DNA of 64,000 bases, taken from positions 9,715,093-9,779,092 of the forward strand of contig OZ026843.1 in NCBI GenBank assembly GCA_964023205.1, in the 5' to 3' direction. Shown piece after piece: positions 24,483 through 38,600 of the stretch. A model generated the notes under the pieces. It ran no database searches. It saw only the letters and a list, made by a program, of their open reading frames with translations, and was not told where the DNA came from. The position numbers and the translations under genes are program-made. This DNA is from Lutraria lutraria (Eukaryota; Mollusca; Bivalvia; Venerida; Mactridae). Each line of letters opens with the position of its first letter. Positions within the stretch are counted from its first letter, which is position 1.

Positions 24483-26370
24483 CGTCACTATCCAGAATCC
24501 CCTGAACCTGACTCATGAATACACGTGGAACATGTTTGGACATACAAATGTCTGACAAACAAATGACTGAATTCTTTATATACATTATTGATATCAGAAG
24601 ATGCACCAGATCAGAAATCATAAAAAATGAATTGCAACCATTGTGTCTAATACGTTTGTAAAATATCTTGAGTATTGAATACTTGGCGAATCTTTCAGTG
24701 AATAGAGTGTAAATTATTTGTTATGCACATTTAACGTATCGAGCAAGTTTTACATTTTCTTCCGTGTTTTATGTATAATCAACACAGATATTGTCACTAA
24801 GATTTTAGATGTGAAGCTATAGATTATCTTCAATATTTAAACTTGCCTTTAAATTGTCTTGTAAAACTTCCGCACCTATCGCATTATTTACAGTATTTCC
24901 ATATTCTCTAATTGTTTAGACAAGACCACGCATTTATCAGACACTATTTATTATCACCATTAGTGACCTTTCCACAAAGTGTAGTGACCCCCATGTTAAG
25001 GTTAACAGGATGGTAACTTGAATAATATGACATGATTTCATTGACAGATGCTTTTGACGATTCTTCCACACACATAAATCTTTCATCATTTTCTGGATTA
25101 TTCTCTAGACAGTCATGTACCTCTGCACGTTTTGTGCATTAGAACAAAATAAATTACTTTAGAGGAACAATGAATCACTGTATCTTAATTGTGACTGGTC
25201 ACATTTGCATGTTTTGACAGCAACGCTAATTTAAATCTTTGAATTATACAATTTGTAAGTTACTGCATGCAGTGAAGCTAAGGTACAACATTGCTCATTA
25301 CAGAAAGGACAACCGATTCTGTGTATCTAGAACGTTTTACGCCGAATACCTCCTTAAAATATAGTGAAAGCACTCGCCGAATAACAGTTGACGAATGAAA
25401 ACCGCAAACTTCACCCCGTAGTTTAAAATAGGTAACCCTGGTTTGTCCCGAAGTTCTAACCTATGCTAAATGCTAACAATTCTTATATTGGAAACGTATT
25501 GAGATGTCTTAAGTATGACTTCTTATTTGCTTGACCCGCAAGAGGTATTTGAATCTGATAAAAGAACCATCAGCAGTAATGTACCGATGTTGTTTGATAC
25601 GACCTATATCTTTGATGAGCATAGCTCGTCCTGCTAGCAGAGTTCGCTTGTTGCTCCATGTTCATCCACCAAGGTGTCTTATACAAGCTAATGCTTGGCT
25701 CTCCGAATTCTGACATTAATGTTAAAAGTCTTTGCGTGGGCTTGAATTCTTCTTAAAGACATTGAACCAGGAATGCGAGACTTCTAACTTACGGACCAGC
25801 AGTCCTGTGGATTCCACAGTAGGGGGTAATAAAACAGACTGGATCATTGATAGACTAGCTTCTATTTACATAATCGGCTACTTTGTAAAGATAATGACCA
25901 GGATTGACGTATTGAATGTTTTATTTGGTCAGGCGAGAAGTTCATTCCCCTTTTCAAGCCACCCTGAGTGACTGCGTTGTACTGTTTTACCATCAAATCG
26001 TCCACTAACAGGCAATATCTTTACACGTGCGTACTCGGAAAACCACAAGCTAGCTAACTGCATTCGATATTTTTACAAAAAGGCCCATATTCTTCATTTA
26101 TTTTTGAAAAAAAACTACCTTGTTGACAAAAAATATGGGTGCTCACAACGAGGACGGAAGTTCTTTACAACATTTTTGCCGAAAGATAAATCACACTCAT
26201 TATGAGTTAAACAGGCGTGACCATGATCGCTTTATAAATCTCTGTAATGTTAAGTAGTTTAAAGATAACTGCTGTAAGTAATTTTGATATTAAGGTTGTA
26301 AGATGAGTGTAGGACTGTGATCATATGTTTTTGAAATAGATGGTTTTGTATTATTATTACTGATTTTCAG
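24483..26370. other. Upstream region of the SLC17 gene; no coding exon supported
   Basis: Two short frames (25531-25713, 25732-25971) lie here with no recognisable family. Some of this DNA may be promoter or 5' UTR exon(s) of the SLC17 gene, since the first coding exon is preceded by an acceptor (TTTTCAG ending 26370), but I cannot place them. Confidence 0.4.
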
Positions 26371-26373
26371 AAA

Positions 26374-26683
26374 ATGCCAGACTCACCACAGTCTAAGTCT
26401 CCTACGGCAAGTAATGGGTTGGATAGACAGGAGTCAACCACTTCAGAAACATCAAGGACTTCCGCCGCGAAGTCACCAAAGGAACGTTTGCAGAGGCAGA
26501 TCAGTCTAGAGTCATCTAAACGCTTGAGGACCGTCAGTCAAGGTGCCGGATCTACTACCAGTAGAGCGCGTACTGACTCTGTCTCCAGTTACTCTAGAAG
26601 ACCCAGTCTCTCATTAGGTCACGCCGATGCCCTTCCTCTGTACCTAGACAAACCTGCACCGGAAGAAGTACCTCCAGAAGAAG
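26374..26683 (+). CDS. SLC17 gene, coding exon 1 (N-terminal cytosolic extension)
   Basis: An acceptor ends at 26370 and ATG is at 26374; the donor GTAGGT is at 26684 (phase 1). It encodes 103 residues with no membrane segment, rich in Ser, Arg and Pro. Several basic-directed Ser motifs are present: RQIS, RTVS and RRPSLS. It ends EEVPPEE, matching the acidic/proline stretch that often precedes TM1 in this family. Confidence 0.8.
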
Positions 26684-29600
26684 GTAGGTTTCATCAAGAA
26701 CTACATGGATTCATGTCATGTTTACTATTTCAGAAATGGATGAAATCAGTTATGATCTTTGCGTTGATATGCTGTCACTGTTATAATGTGTTCGAACTGA
26801 AGTAAAATTGTTATCATTCATAGTAAATGTTCCCAATTATAAAAGTTTAAGCTATAATGCTGATTCAGTTTCAATTATAAATTACTGTCGGAAGAAAACG
26901 TCCACTATATAATGTGTTTTGTCCTTTGTACCGTTGAAAAAAAAACACGAAACGATATTATGCAGTCTTTAGACAATGGCATGGATTGTAAGTCGCATGA
27001 TTTTCATCTAATGTTTAAAACGATAAATAAGGATTGAAAAAAAAAAACTTCAGAATAATCGCGTTGAAAAAAACAAGAGGTGAACGAAATATTTGTTAAC
27101 AGAAATCACCACCCTGAACGTGAAATTACTGTTGATCAAAACAGATCAAGTCACCCAATAGCGCACGTACAACAGGCACCAAATGATTTATGCAAGTCTG
27201 CATACGTGTGTAAATACACGAACTACGACGTCTACTAACCAATGTGCATAAAAAAGATATAAATTTTGATAAGTGATCATGTATTAAAATTGACCCAATG
27301 ATTGTGTTTCTGCGATATTCATCTATTGGGTCTGTCTCTAATATGTTATGAATCTGAAAACCCTTGTTAATTAATGGCCGAAGATGTAATTCGGGATTCC
27401 TGAAAAAAAAACTTGTATTATACTATAATTGGGCAATGTAAGTTAATTACACCAGGTTTATATAAGTCTTGTCTTTATCTACTTTAATGTTAAGGTTTTC
27501 ATTTTCTTTTTAATTTTTTTTTAAAAATACAAACTGTATGGTGACTTTATTTTGAGCGGAATTTGTTAAGAAGTAATATTGACCTATCAGTATAAAAGAA
27601 TGGCAATACGATCATTGTGAGTACTATTCCAGATTTCTCACTAACTGTTTAGACGTCTTTAAAACATATGTTGAAATGCATTTAAATATTCTACCCAGTC
27701 ATGTACTGTATGAATATTATGTACTGCAACTTTTGTTTGTGTCACTTAAAAGTGGTCATTAATACACAGTGTATGGTTAAAGTTCAGTGATATAACCCTT
27801 CGTGAGGAACATATTAAACTTCTGACATTAGCGAAACAAATATTTTAGATATGGTTTGTGTAAGTTAATTTATCAAATACACGTGCTGTCAAAATCTAAT
27901 TGTTATTTGGCGTCACTTAATGTGTCGTTATGTGACCTTGTAGTAAACATTTCACCATTTTCTTTTTGCTTTCTTAGAGGGATCGGTTCATGATCGTAAG
28001 TAATCGTGTACGTGTATTTCACTTGAAGCACCGATTCTATTTAATAACAAACCATACAAATTTAAAGGTCTGTTACAATCTAGAATCAAACCAAAGGTTC
28101 TCATTTTATCATCAACATAACGTTCTCACAGGTCTCCCTCAAGAGGATCCAGGTATAACTAGCACGGGACATTCATTACTTATTCTTTATTGTTTCACTT
28201 CATCATTTTGTTCACAAACTTGTTACTTGTTTTCTGTCTGTTGTCACGTGATATCTAAGACCACGTGATTTTGCCTTAGTTTTGGGCGGGACATTTTATA
28301 AACTTGTAAGTTAAAGCATCGAATCTGTTTACAAAATAACGTGTATTGGTCTTTTTTTACGTGTAATTGGTCTATTCACAAACCAACGTGTATTGGTTCA
28401 TTTACAAAATAACATAATTATTGTGGTCTGTTTACAAAATAAGGTAAATGTGGTTTGCTAACTGATTTGATAAATGTAATGGAAAATGGTATAATTTTTT
28501 TTATCGGCTTTGATATTGTCACGTAGGCTTTAAACATGGTATTTTATTACAATTGTTGACACTAATTGCCTAAGAACACAAGTTTTAAATTTAGGCTTGA
28601 TTTACATGTAATACAAATGATTAATTAAGTTTAAACGTAATATACATTGAGCATGTAAAACTCATATATCAACATTGGACTCATGTGATTGATTCCATTT
28701 GATGATACCCACCATAAAACACGTGTATTTCTAGACAAAATCAACAAATCAGCTGTTACCAACATACATAGTTATATGGTCTGTATAGACATTAGACAAG
28801 CTCGCCCGGCTGGCTCAGTGAGTGGTTAGAACGTTTGTCTGATGATAGAGAGGTTGTGAGTTCGGACCCCGGGCGAGGCACATACTGTCCGTGACAAATT
28901 TGACTGAACTCCTATGTTAAATTGTCCCCTACCTCTAAACTTGAGAGAATGTGGATGGTACTGGAAAAGTCCAGGAAAGCTGGATAGGATAAATGCCCGC
29001 CACGATATGACTGAAATAATACTGAAAATGGCGTAAAATCCGATGAAAAAAACAACAAATAGACATTAGACACCAATGTAAGATGTAAGAAAGTAGGATG
29101 ATAGAAACAGGTTGCATGTCTTCTACGTAGATTTCCTGTCAGTACACCATGCATGCTTAGTAATTCTTATCCAGGTTGTTAAACAAATACATCATTTATT
29201 TATTTGAGTCTATCGCCGTTTTTCAACAATTTTTCAGTTATGTACGGCGGCCGATTCACCTAACAAGTTTTTTCCTGGACTGTATTAACACCAGTACTAA
29301 CTTACCCTTCCGCAAGGATCCGGCAACTATCCCACATGTCGAGGAAAACCGACATTCATGTAAATTATTTTCATGGAAGCGGGTATAGGCCCGGCCTATG
29401 ACCTTCCGTGACCGGGAATGGAACCATGATAGCCAATCTACAAATCCAGCGCACTGAGCCATACAAACACTTCAACGGAATGTTTATGTTCAACTCGTGT
29501 AATTGTAATAAACTGGTGACGAGATGATTTTCTTGATTTACTTAATTCAGTGATATTTAATGTATTATTGATCTTTGTTATCAGTAAACTTTAACTTTAG

Positions 29601-32600
29601 TATAAAACACTATCCAGATGTATTATATTAAACTGTTACTAATCATAAATCTCAATCGTATGTATATAGTTTATGACTGATAATACACCAAACAATGGCA
29701 AGCATTTACGGTTTGAACTATTTCTTTTATTTTCAATAATATTTCATATAGTTCATACTGAATGACTTAATATGGGCATGTGACAGACACATTATGCACT
29801 AGAAGTAATTAATATTTAAAGAAATTGATTGCACAAAGACGCGTTTCTTGGAAACAATTCATGAGAGACACTAAAGCAACCATGGGATCATCATAGATTA
29901 GTTTTCAGCTGCAGAAGAAGCAATCGATTGTCTTGCTGAATAAGAACAATGATCTTAATTTTGTGTAATGAAAAAAGTGTCGTGTGTCCTAAGATGTTGT
30001 TGATACCTTTGTTTCCCTTTTGTTTCGTGATTTGCAGCATGTTCTTTGTGTTCTTGTTATGAAGTTCAACAAGACATTATTTCATATTATCATTACATAT
30101 TAAATCTCTAATCAACTGACTCGGCTATGTGGCTAGTGAGCTATTCACTAAACGGTTTTTACAACCAAATTACATTTATTTATAGATCATGTAATAGCAT
30201 GACTTTCCGAATGACAATACCTCATATTCCACAGATTTATGGATGAGCAGAGGTAATGTTATGTAAATGCACATCACATGACGACAAAATTTGCTTTTGT
30301 CAGTCTTTACTGATCGCCTCAGCCTGAATCTCTCTAACTATTCAAACTCGAACTAATCCTTTTAATACTGAAGTCCTCCTTGCACTAATTTGCTAATGAT
30401 ATCATTTTTTATTTATTTACGTTTTAGCTTTCGTCTTATACAGTATAATAAATGAATATTCTTTTTTGTATGAATCTGAATTAAATTGAGTTAGGTTATC
30501 ACAATCCCTGCTGTAATGAGCAAGGACAAATGCCGACGCATGTAGACAGTGCAATTTTTGATATTTCGTATTTTTACTTTACCTACATAAAATTTAACGC
30601 ATTTAGCAGTAATTGAGAGGGTATTGAATTTCTTTTTATTTGCTTGATTAACTATGCAGTAGAATACTTTTATTTATAAAGAAAGTTAACGAAGCACATG
30701 AAGTTAAGGTGCAAAATACGATGACTTCATATTATATGTATCTGCACCTTTAATAAACCTGTATATCAATCTATGAGAGGTGTTCAACTTGTAATCAGGT
30801 AGGATAGAAAATGCTATAAAATAGGCTTTTCTTGCATTTGATTGCAACAAATGCTTAATTGAGTTTCGTGGTTCCAAGGTCTTTATTATGATTTGATCCA
30901 GCGAACACATCCTTAAGCGTGCATGTAAGTCCTGATATATGTTAATAATACGTTTCTTTAAGCTCGTTTTAAGATATCCCAATCACGAAGTCTGTTGGTG
31001 CCGAGTCTAGATTGAATAGCCGCGGAACTTCTTTCTCCAAAATGGTTTTAAAACCTGTTGAATATAGAACTCAGCTATCGCTTTGGTGCCTTTGTAAATT
31101 TATTTTTACCATAGAAGTCCAAACCATTAAACAAGCAGCGAACGCATCACGGCGAAATCACGGAGCAAAGCAATCATATAATTATTATGAAGTGTACACT
31201 TATAATTTGAACACCTCTCTTATAACTCAATTCATAGCCTACCTTATACTTAAATTACCAGTCTCCTTTTTTGAAAATACATGGGCATGGGACAAGCCAA
31301 TCAGGGCTATAATGTAAGGTCAGTCTTAACATATAGGATAATTCTTATCAAGTTAAAAAGTTCGAGATATTGAATTTATTAAAATTCGAAATCTTCGGGT
31401 GGCTTGTATTTTTTTTATACCTGTAGACTTGTACAAAAGGCTTAAATACATGTTATTACGTAATTCTGTCAGAAAATTATTCTGATTAATTTATTAAAGG
31501 TAACAGTATCATTCACTTCAATTAACCTAATACACAATTAGTTATCTCAACCGCTTAAATCTACTACATCAAATGTACTACTAACTCGATAAAACACAAA
31601 ATGTATGCTTTATGTCGACTCTCTTTTTGGAACTTGGTTTTATCAAAATCAAGTTCCTTTGTACATATGTCATAGATCAATCTACCCTCCTTGTTAACAC
31701 TCTGTTATCAGTACTTCATTAAACAACAACTGGTTTTTGGTGCTTACTGGATTCATTACGTGTTTATTTGTGACCATAAACTGTTCTTACAATAACGGTT
31801 TGTAACGGAATATACCAGTTTTTTTCTTCTGATTTGTCATTACACGAAAAAAAAAACACTTCCACGAAGCAACAACAATACTACATGAGTATTAGGTGTA
31901 TGGAAACAGTTCCGACGAAGAGCAAAGATTCATATAGAAAAATATAGTACAGTATATCCTCTCGAGAGGCCCTCTCTTGAGCAACAACCTCACTTCAACG
32001 ATAGCATGTTTTTTCACTGTCCGATTTAACTATTAATTTAATCTTTCTAGAACAACAACTTCTGAACACCATCATTTTTGCCAATTCCAAAGGCCCTCTC
32101 TTGAGCAACAAATTCACTTCAACAACAGCATGATTTTTTCACTGTCCGATTTAACTATTAATTTAATCTTTCTAGAACAACAACTTCTGAACAACATTAA
32201 TTTGCTACTTCCAAAGGGTGTTGTTTGGAGTGGTTGCACTGTTGCACTTTAGGGAGTGGACTTAGGCTTTCCATATCACATAATTGTGCACTTGTTATAT
32301 AGTCAACTTGTTTTTGTTCACTGTCTAATTTGTTGAGGATGTTTAAACATTTAACTTTTTTTTTGGTTGATAACATTGTTGATGTTCAACCAACACCATC
32401 ATGTTCTTGTAAGGTAACTGGAAAAGTATGATGTTTGTTGGTGATTCTTATCCTCATCTAATTGCGTCTAGTTCCAGATGACTGTTGCAGTTCTTGTTAA
32501 AATTGACTTTCTCTCTGTCTGTAGTTTAACTACATTTGTACTTCCAATTACTAGTACTGGTATGTAACTTTCAGGCTTAGGGATATTCCGTTCTACTTAT

Positions 32601-35600
32601 CGCTTTCTATGAAGACTATTTCAATGCGGAAATAAAATTACGTAAACTATTTCTATTATTATCTATTCCTTGTTCCTGGTGTTTTAACTTATTTGATGTT
32701 TAAATTTATGCTCAAGTTTTAATATATTTAATGAGCATTATATAATAATTTTATTGTACAAAATTTACGTACATTAAATAAACAATATGTGAAAATTACG
32801 CCACAGTATTTATTACATAACAAGTGCTTATTATCCACAGACTATCATTTTGTATATACATGTATTGTTTAGACTAGGTCATTTAAAGAGTTAAGCGCGA
32901 GAGGCTGTGTGTAATTGTACTTTCCCATTAACCATAGTTATATTTATCAGCATATTTTCTGTTTGTTCTAAAGACTGCTTGCATTATATATTATGAAATG
33001 TTATCTCCATTACATGTGGTATTATATACGGGTCTCCTTCAGCAGCATCTTTGATTTGTCTTGAGTCTATGTGTGTACCCCATTTATGTACATCTACAAG
33101 AACAGCATGAATACTATATCTATATACACCCAAGCGTCACACATTCGTGATAAAACAAGTTTTATACTACTATGTTACAGTGCCATGGTGGACATCACGT
33201 CGTTTGTTACTGTCTCTCACTTGCTTCATCGGATTCTTCTTCCTCTACTCCCTCCGTGTCAATCTCAGCACGGCCATTGTTTGCATGAACAAATATGAGG
33301 ATCCAGACAAGAAGTCTATCAAGTACACAGATCCTTCAAGCAACGAAACCTCCAGCAACAATGCTACAATTGCGTTCAATGTTACCATACCAACGACAAC
33401 GTTAAGCTCGGACGTGAATGGTGGTCTTCATTGTCCATCGATGTTGGAAAGTGAATTACTGAATGCTGAGTTTGCTTGGGATAAAAAACTACAAGGATTT
33501 ATCCTTGGTGCCTTTTTCTGGGGTTACACCGCCATGCAGATGCCATCTGGATTTCTGAGTGATCGCTTTGGACCGAGGATAACTGTCGCCTGTGGAATGT
33601 TTCCAGTAGCTATTTTAACCATCCTGTCACCATTTCTAGCCAGAGGAAGCCCATACCTTCTTCTTGTTGGACGTATCTTGATTGGTATGGGAGAGGTATG
33701 TACATTATTAAGCTAGCATTATATTTTATTCTAATCTGGAAATGAGACTTACTTTATTTTTAGTATTGGCTATATACTACGAGGAAGTCAAGTTAATCCT
33801 TAAATCATGATAAAATTTATAGAGGAAAAAGGGAATTGCTAAGTAAGAACAATAGCTAAATAAGCAATTTTCGCTTGTGTCAAATCTCAAGTATACATAA
33901 TTATGTAAAAGGTGGTAAGCCATCCCAAACGTGTGATACACTTTTAAAGTTTTATTTTGATATTTTTTTACACATTTTTCTCGAATATCTCTAGGCAATG
34001 ATGTATCCTGGTATGCAGTCTTTGTGGTCTAAGTGGGCTCCACCTCATGAACGTAGTCGATTGGTTGGATTCGCGTTTGGCGGTAAGTAAAAAAATGGAC
34101 CTACAAGGTCTTGGTATAGAATGTCAACCATTTTTGTTAATTTTAACTTGACAACGTTATGACATTATTTATAATGTTTTTATGTACTTACATGTATACA
34201 ACTAAATTAATTCAAGGTCTTTACAATATTGTTTGAAATACCATGCACTCGTTAATGACAAAGTCTCCAGATTTGGTAGACAGATTTATTGTTTTTGTTT
34301 ATCACGATGTTTTCTCTTCCATATTTTACCTGTTGAATAAATAAAGTGAATTAAGTGGATGTGTTTAAATGTGTTTGCGTACGCGCTAAGATAAAAGCAA
34401 TCTTCATACGCTCTCGACACAGAATAACACTTTATTTAACCATTAGTGAAAACGTTTTGGGACGTCCATTTCTGTCATCTTACATTACCATTGTGAGCAT
34501 GGTGTTACAGCAGCAACTAATAAAACAGACGTAGTGCTTTCTGGTGCAACAAAGTTGCCAATGATTATTGTGTGTGTTTATCAACAGAAAAAATGTAATT
34601 ATATTCAAATCGAAGTGTGTTTATACCAACGCATGCCATACGGGAATAATTCAATGTCATATTCACACATTGGCAATGAATATTGAAATGTGTTATTGAT
34701 ATTGTTACCTTTTATTGTACCACAAACATGACGCCGATTCAAAGTATGTTTTAGAACTCGATTCAAATATTAGATATTTACCTGAATCATCACAACTACC
34801 TAGGCAACAGAATTTCAGTGATAAAACGCGAGTTATGCTGAACAAACACATCAAGTAGACGAGTATTATCAGAACTAAATTACAAATACCACATACATTG
34901 CCTTGTTATTAATACCAGCTAACTATGATGGTTGGTTTTCCGTAGGATATGAACTGTTTTACATAAAATGAAGAGGTAAATTTTGGGTCGTGAAAATATG
35001 TGACAATTTAAATGATGCCATTTATGAAGGGTTCGATTTCATTTTTTTGTCCGTAAATACCCACCAGAATATCATACATAGGGTGGTGCCCCGTAATGAT
35101 CTTGGTCTAAATTACTAACAAAGTGAGGACCATTAATTTAGTTTCCATGTTAAAATGGAAATACCTCAGCTTGATATAGTTATATCCGCCTCAGTGTGTA
35201 CGTGGGTGGGGGATGGGGGTGGATCATTTGCGTATGTGGTTTCAAGGAACATGAATTGATTAGTACACATGTGATTTATCTGTTTCATTTGTACAGACAC
35301 ATAATTATTATCATATGGAACGTGCAAGGTGTCACATCATGTTATTGTCAGCGTAGGATTTCGAAATTTAAGATGCCTTCTATATACTGAGTTTAAAGTC
35401 TGTCGTAATGTCGTATTTATGGTTGTTAATTAAGCCACACCATAACGGTACAAATGTATATAAACCTATCAATTATTTGTGTAATTATATGTATAATATC
35501 GCTGACATCGTGTTTACGTAGGATAGATCTCGAGGAATATGCATGAATAAACAGCCAATGGCGCGGACAGTACATGACGCTGTACAATTATTTTAAAAAT

Positions 35601-38600
35601 CCATCAAATTTGATGAAATGTTTTTATAAGCAATTGATGGTTGGTTAATGAGAAAATGACGAAATATTTGTTGTTGTTTATATTGTGTGTTCAGTATCAC
35701 GACAATAAAACGAAAGAAAAGTGATTTGTCACACAAGGTAATACTAATAAATGTCTGACATACTCAGTTTGAAGTACCGGACATTCAGTATAATTATACA
35801 GATAATGTTTGTGGAATCACATCCAGTTGTGTGGTGGTGAATTTAATTGTATCGACATTGAATTAAAATGCAAACTGTCTAGAAAACTTGTCTTAATAAT
35901 AAATGGTGTATTTTCCTACATTTGCATAAACTCCGAGTCTATAACGAATGAATAACGAACTATAAAGACAGTGTGCGACATAGCCTTTTATATCATGGCA
36001 CAAATTCATAAAACTCCTGAGGGAAAAAATATACGTTAAGTTTGAAGATTGTCCTAAGATTGCTATTATTTCCCCGTATTTTTCCTTAGATATGAGAAAT
36101 TTCCTTGCCTCTATATTCCTTAATTAAATCTAAGGAGCTTTATGAATACGGGCCCAGGACTTTAGTAAATACTACATCATACTTTGTTCTTATTTTGTTT
36201 ATTTTAGTTATTGATCCAATTTCGCGTTCCTCTGCATTGTAATTTGCTCTCTTAGTCGATGTTCAAGCGTAAACAGTCTCTGGTTACAAACATATCAGTT
36301 CATAATATTATATTTCATTCAGATATACAAATATTTACCTGTGTGTATAAACATTCTGTCCAGTTTGTATCAAGCTTTGTTGACAATAATTGGATATTTT
36401 TGGAACAAACAATTCTACGTATAACTGAAAATTGTTTACTAGTATATACTTATAAAGATTATCATCTTCGCGTAGGTTTTTGATGTATTAGTCTGATCTA
36501 CATTGTTTTCTGAAAACTACATTTATTTGTATGCTACGACAATGTATGTAATCGTATTCTTGAAGAATTCTTTATCTAGATGTCAATGAGCCTACTATCT
36601 TCTGGATAGTTTAAGCAAGCATTTGTAGCAATAAACAAATACAATTAAAAAAGGCTGAATTGACTTCTTGCTAAATGAATTAGAATCACATCTAGTTAAC
36701 CAACTTATTTGTAACTCGTATTTGTTTGATCGATATATCGAGGGTTCAACGCAAGAGTGTCGTAACTCATATTGAAATAAGAACAAGTTACGACAGTGTT
36801 GCGCTGAGCCCTCGATATACAAGTATACATACAAGTAGTATAAATATCAAGATGGCCAAGACAACAGTTTTTTACAGATAATATACAATGTTCATATAAA
36901 AAAAGACATAAGATGTGATTTTCAGTAAGCTAATTAATTGCGAGTATCTAGGCTTGCTGTTGAGTCAGTTAATATCGATTGGGCTTGTTAATGAAAGGAC
37001 ATGTGATTACTGGAGATTACAGACTAATTACTACTATGCTTGGCATTCAGTTTATCTTGATTTATATAAAGTTTACATAACTATGGTTTATGCATTGATT
37101 CATTTCTCACCTAGCATCTACTTTATGTGTTATTCTTTTGTAAAAACAAAACTTGCACTGCATATCACACGACAATCACCGTCTTCTCCTTTAATAATTT
37201 ATGGTGCCAAGCCAATGTTTCTGACAATAAAGTACATTATTGACATACATGTATCTTATCAAGAAAAAATAGGTATAAAAAATAGTTAATGATTATAAAG
37301 TGTATCCCATAGCTTCGTATGAATTTATGAACAGTTCTATACATTTATATCACGAATGACATTTTTTCTGTCTGGCATCGTGTAATTCTATAAGCTTTTA
37401 AATGTCAGATCTTTTTATCCTACGAACAAACACCACACGAGAATCGTTTAATTGACCCTTACGATATATTTTGATTGACAAATCAATCAGAACGCATACT
37501 TGATACCTGATAAGCTAAACGGCTGGTCGCCATCTTGTCCGTCAATCTTCTGTGCGACCGCGGTCAGTACGTATGATAAGTTTTGTGATTTCTGATTCGA
37601 TTTCTTTGCGTATCGACGATATAGATCGTTATATCGTGATATTGATATATTTCAATATGAATATCGTATGGATTATGCATCAATATATCGAGATATGTAT
37701 GCATATAAATTAGAGGTCAATAAAATGTCTCTTTTCTTATTGTAACTGAAGACATGTACTTTCTATAGTATAAGTACTTTTGAAACAAGACAGTCACTTT
37801 GAATAAATAGTTCTTTGTTTGCTGGCGAACATTTACTTTCAAATGTCATAATTTGGAAACTGGACAATAGTTCAGATTTCCATAGCCGTCGGTCGCTCTT
37901 TTGATGCGGACCAAAGTGCAACGTTTTCTACATCCGCCATGCAATTGTTAGTTACAGTGTAAGTCTATGAAAGTTAAGTTTCTATGAGTACTTTCAGTAC
38001 TCTTTTATTGTGTTTTCAGGATCTCAGTTAGGTAACGCATTAACGTTTCCATTCGCTAGCCTGTTGTGCGCTTACGGGTTCGATGGTGGATGGCCGTCAG
38101 TATTTTACGTAACTGGTAAGTAATGTTCTATCAAATGCCCTATCAAATTGTTCTAAAGTTATGTTTACTTATTTGTTCTAGCTTATAACGCTGTCACTAC
38201 ACATGCCTTAGTTTTAATGTTTATATACCATTGAAAGCTTTCCCTGGTTACATCATCATCCGCATCTTCGCCATCTCACAAGACTTGTTGATGCTTGCAT
38301 ATAATTATATACAGTATGTAGTGAAAACACAGACATACCATAATTATAATATGTACACGTATTTGCACATTTAAGGAAACTAAGCGTTTTGTCTGCCAGT
38401 TAATACGTAAAGTTACAGGAATCTTTCTTTTACATTTACTGATAAATCGGACTAGATCGGCGTTTTGTTGGGAGGTCATTCAGTATATAAAAGGTATGCA
38501 GACTTAGTACTGTGCTTGACAAAGAAGGCTTACAGTTTGCGTTCCCTTTTACAAAACCCGTTAATAGCTTCATGCATACCTGCGTATTTACATATGCATG

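Larger units (their letters stand above)
26684..33180 (+). other. SLC17 intron 1 (6.5 kb)
   Basis: GT-AG intron, phase 1. It holds two candidate microexons (27978-27995, 28132-28152), a family C SINE (28800-29065), a family A SINE (29190-29465) and a 124-bp tandem duplication (31968-32215). The reading frames at 30704-31317 are not supported as genes. Confidence 0.75.
34083..38019 (+). other. SLC17 intron 3 (3.9 kb)
   Basis: It contains a MITE-like element (36001-36155), the second palindromic hairpin (36740-36813) and an inverted copy of repeat family E abutting the 3' splice site. Reading frames at 36259-36483 and 36915-37289 are short, AT-rich and unsupported. Confidence 0.75.

Noticed and set aside
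24316..24621. 101-codon minus-strand frame
   Set aside because: It runs through the family B SINE and its A-rich tail.
30704..31317. Frames of about 92 and 101 codons in SLC17 intron 1
   Set aside because: No similarity recognised, no codon signal, and no consistent splice sites.
33071..33298. Alternative frame overlapping SLC17 exon 2
   Set aside because: Shadow of the real frame, which carries the conserved RVNLSTAIVCM motif.
36915..37289. 124-codon frame in SLC17 intron 3
   Set aside because: AT-driven composition, no known family, and it lies within a well-defined intron.
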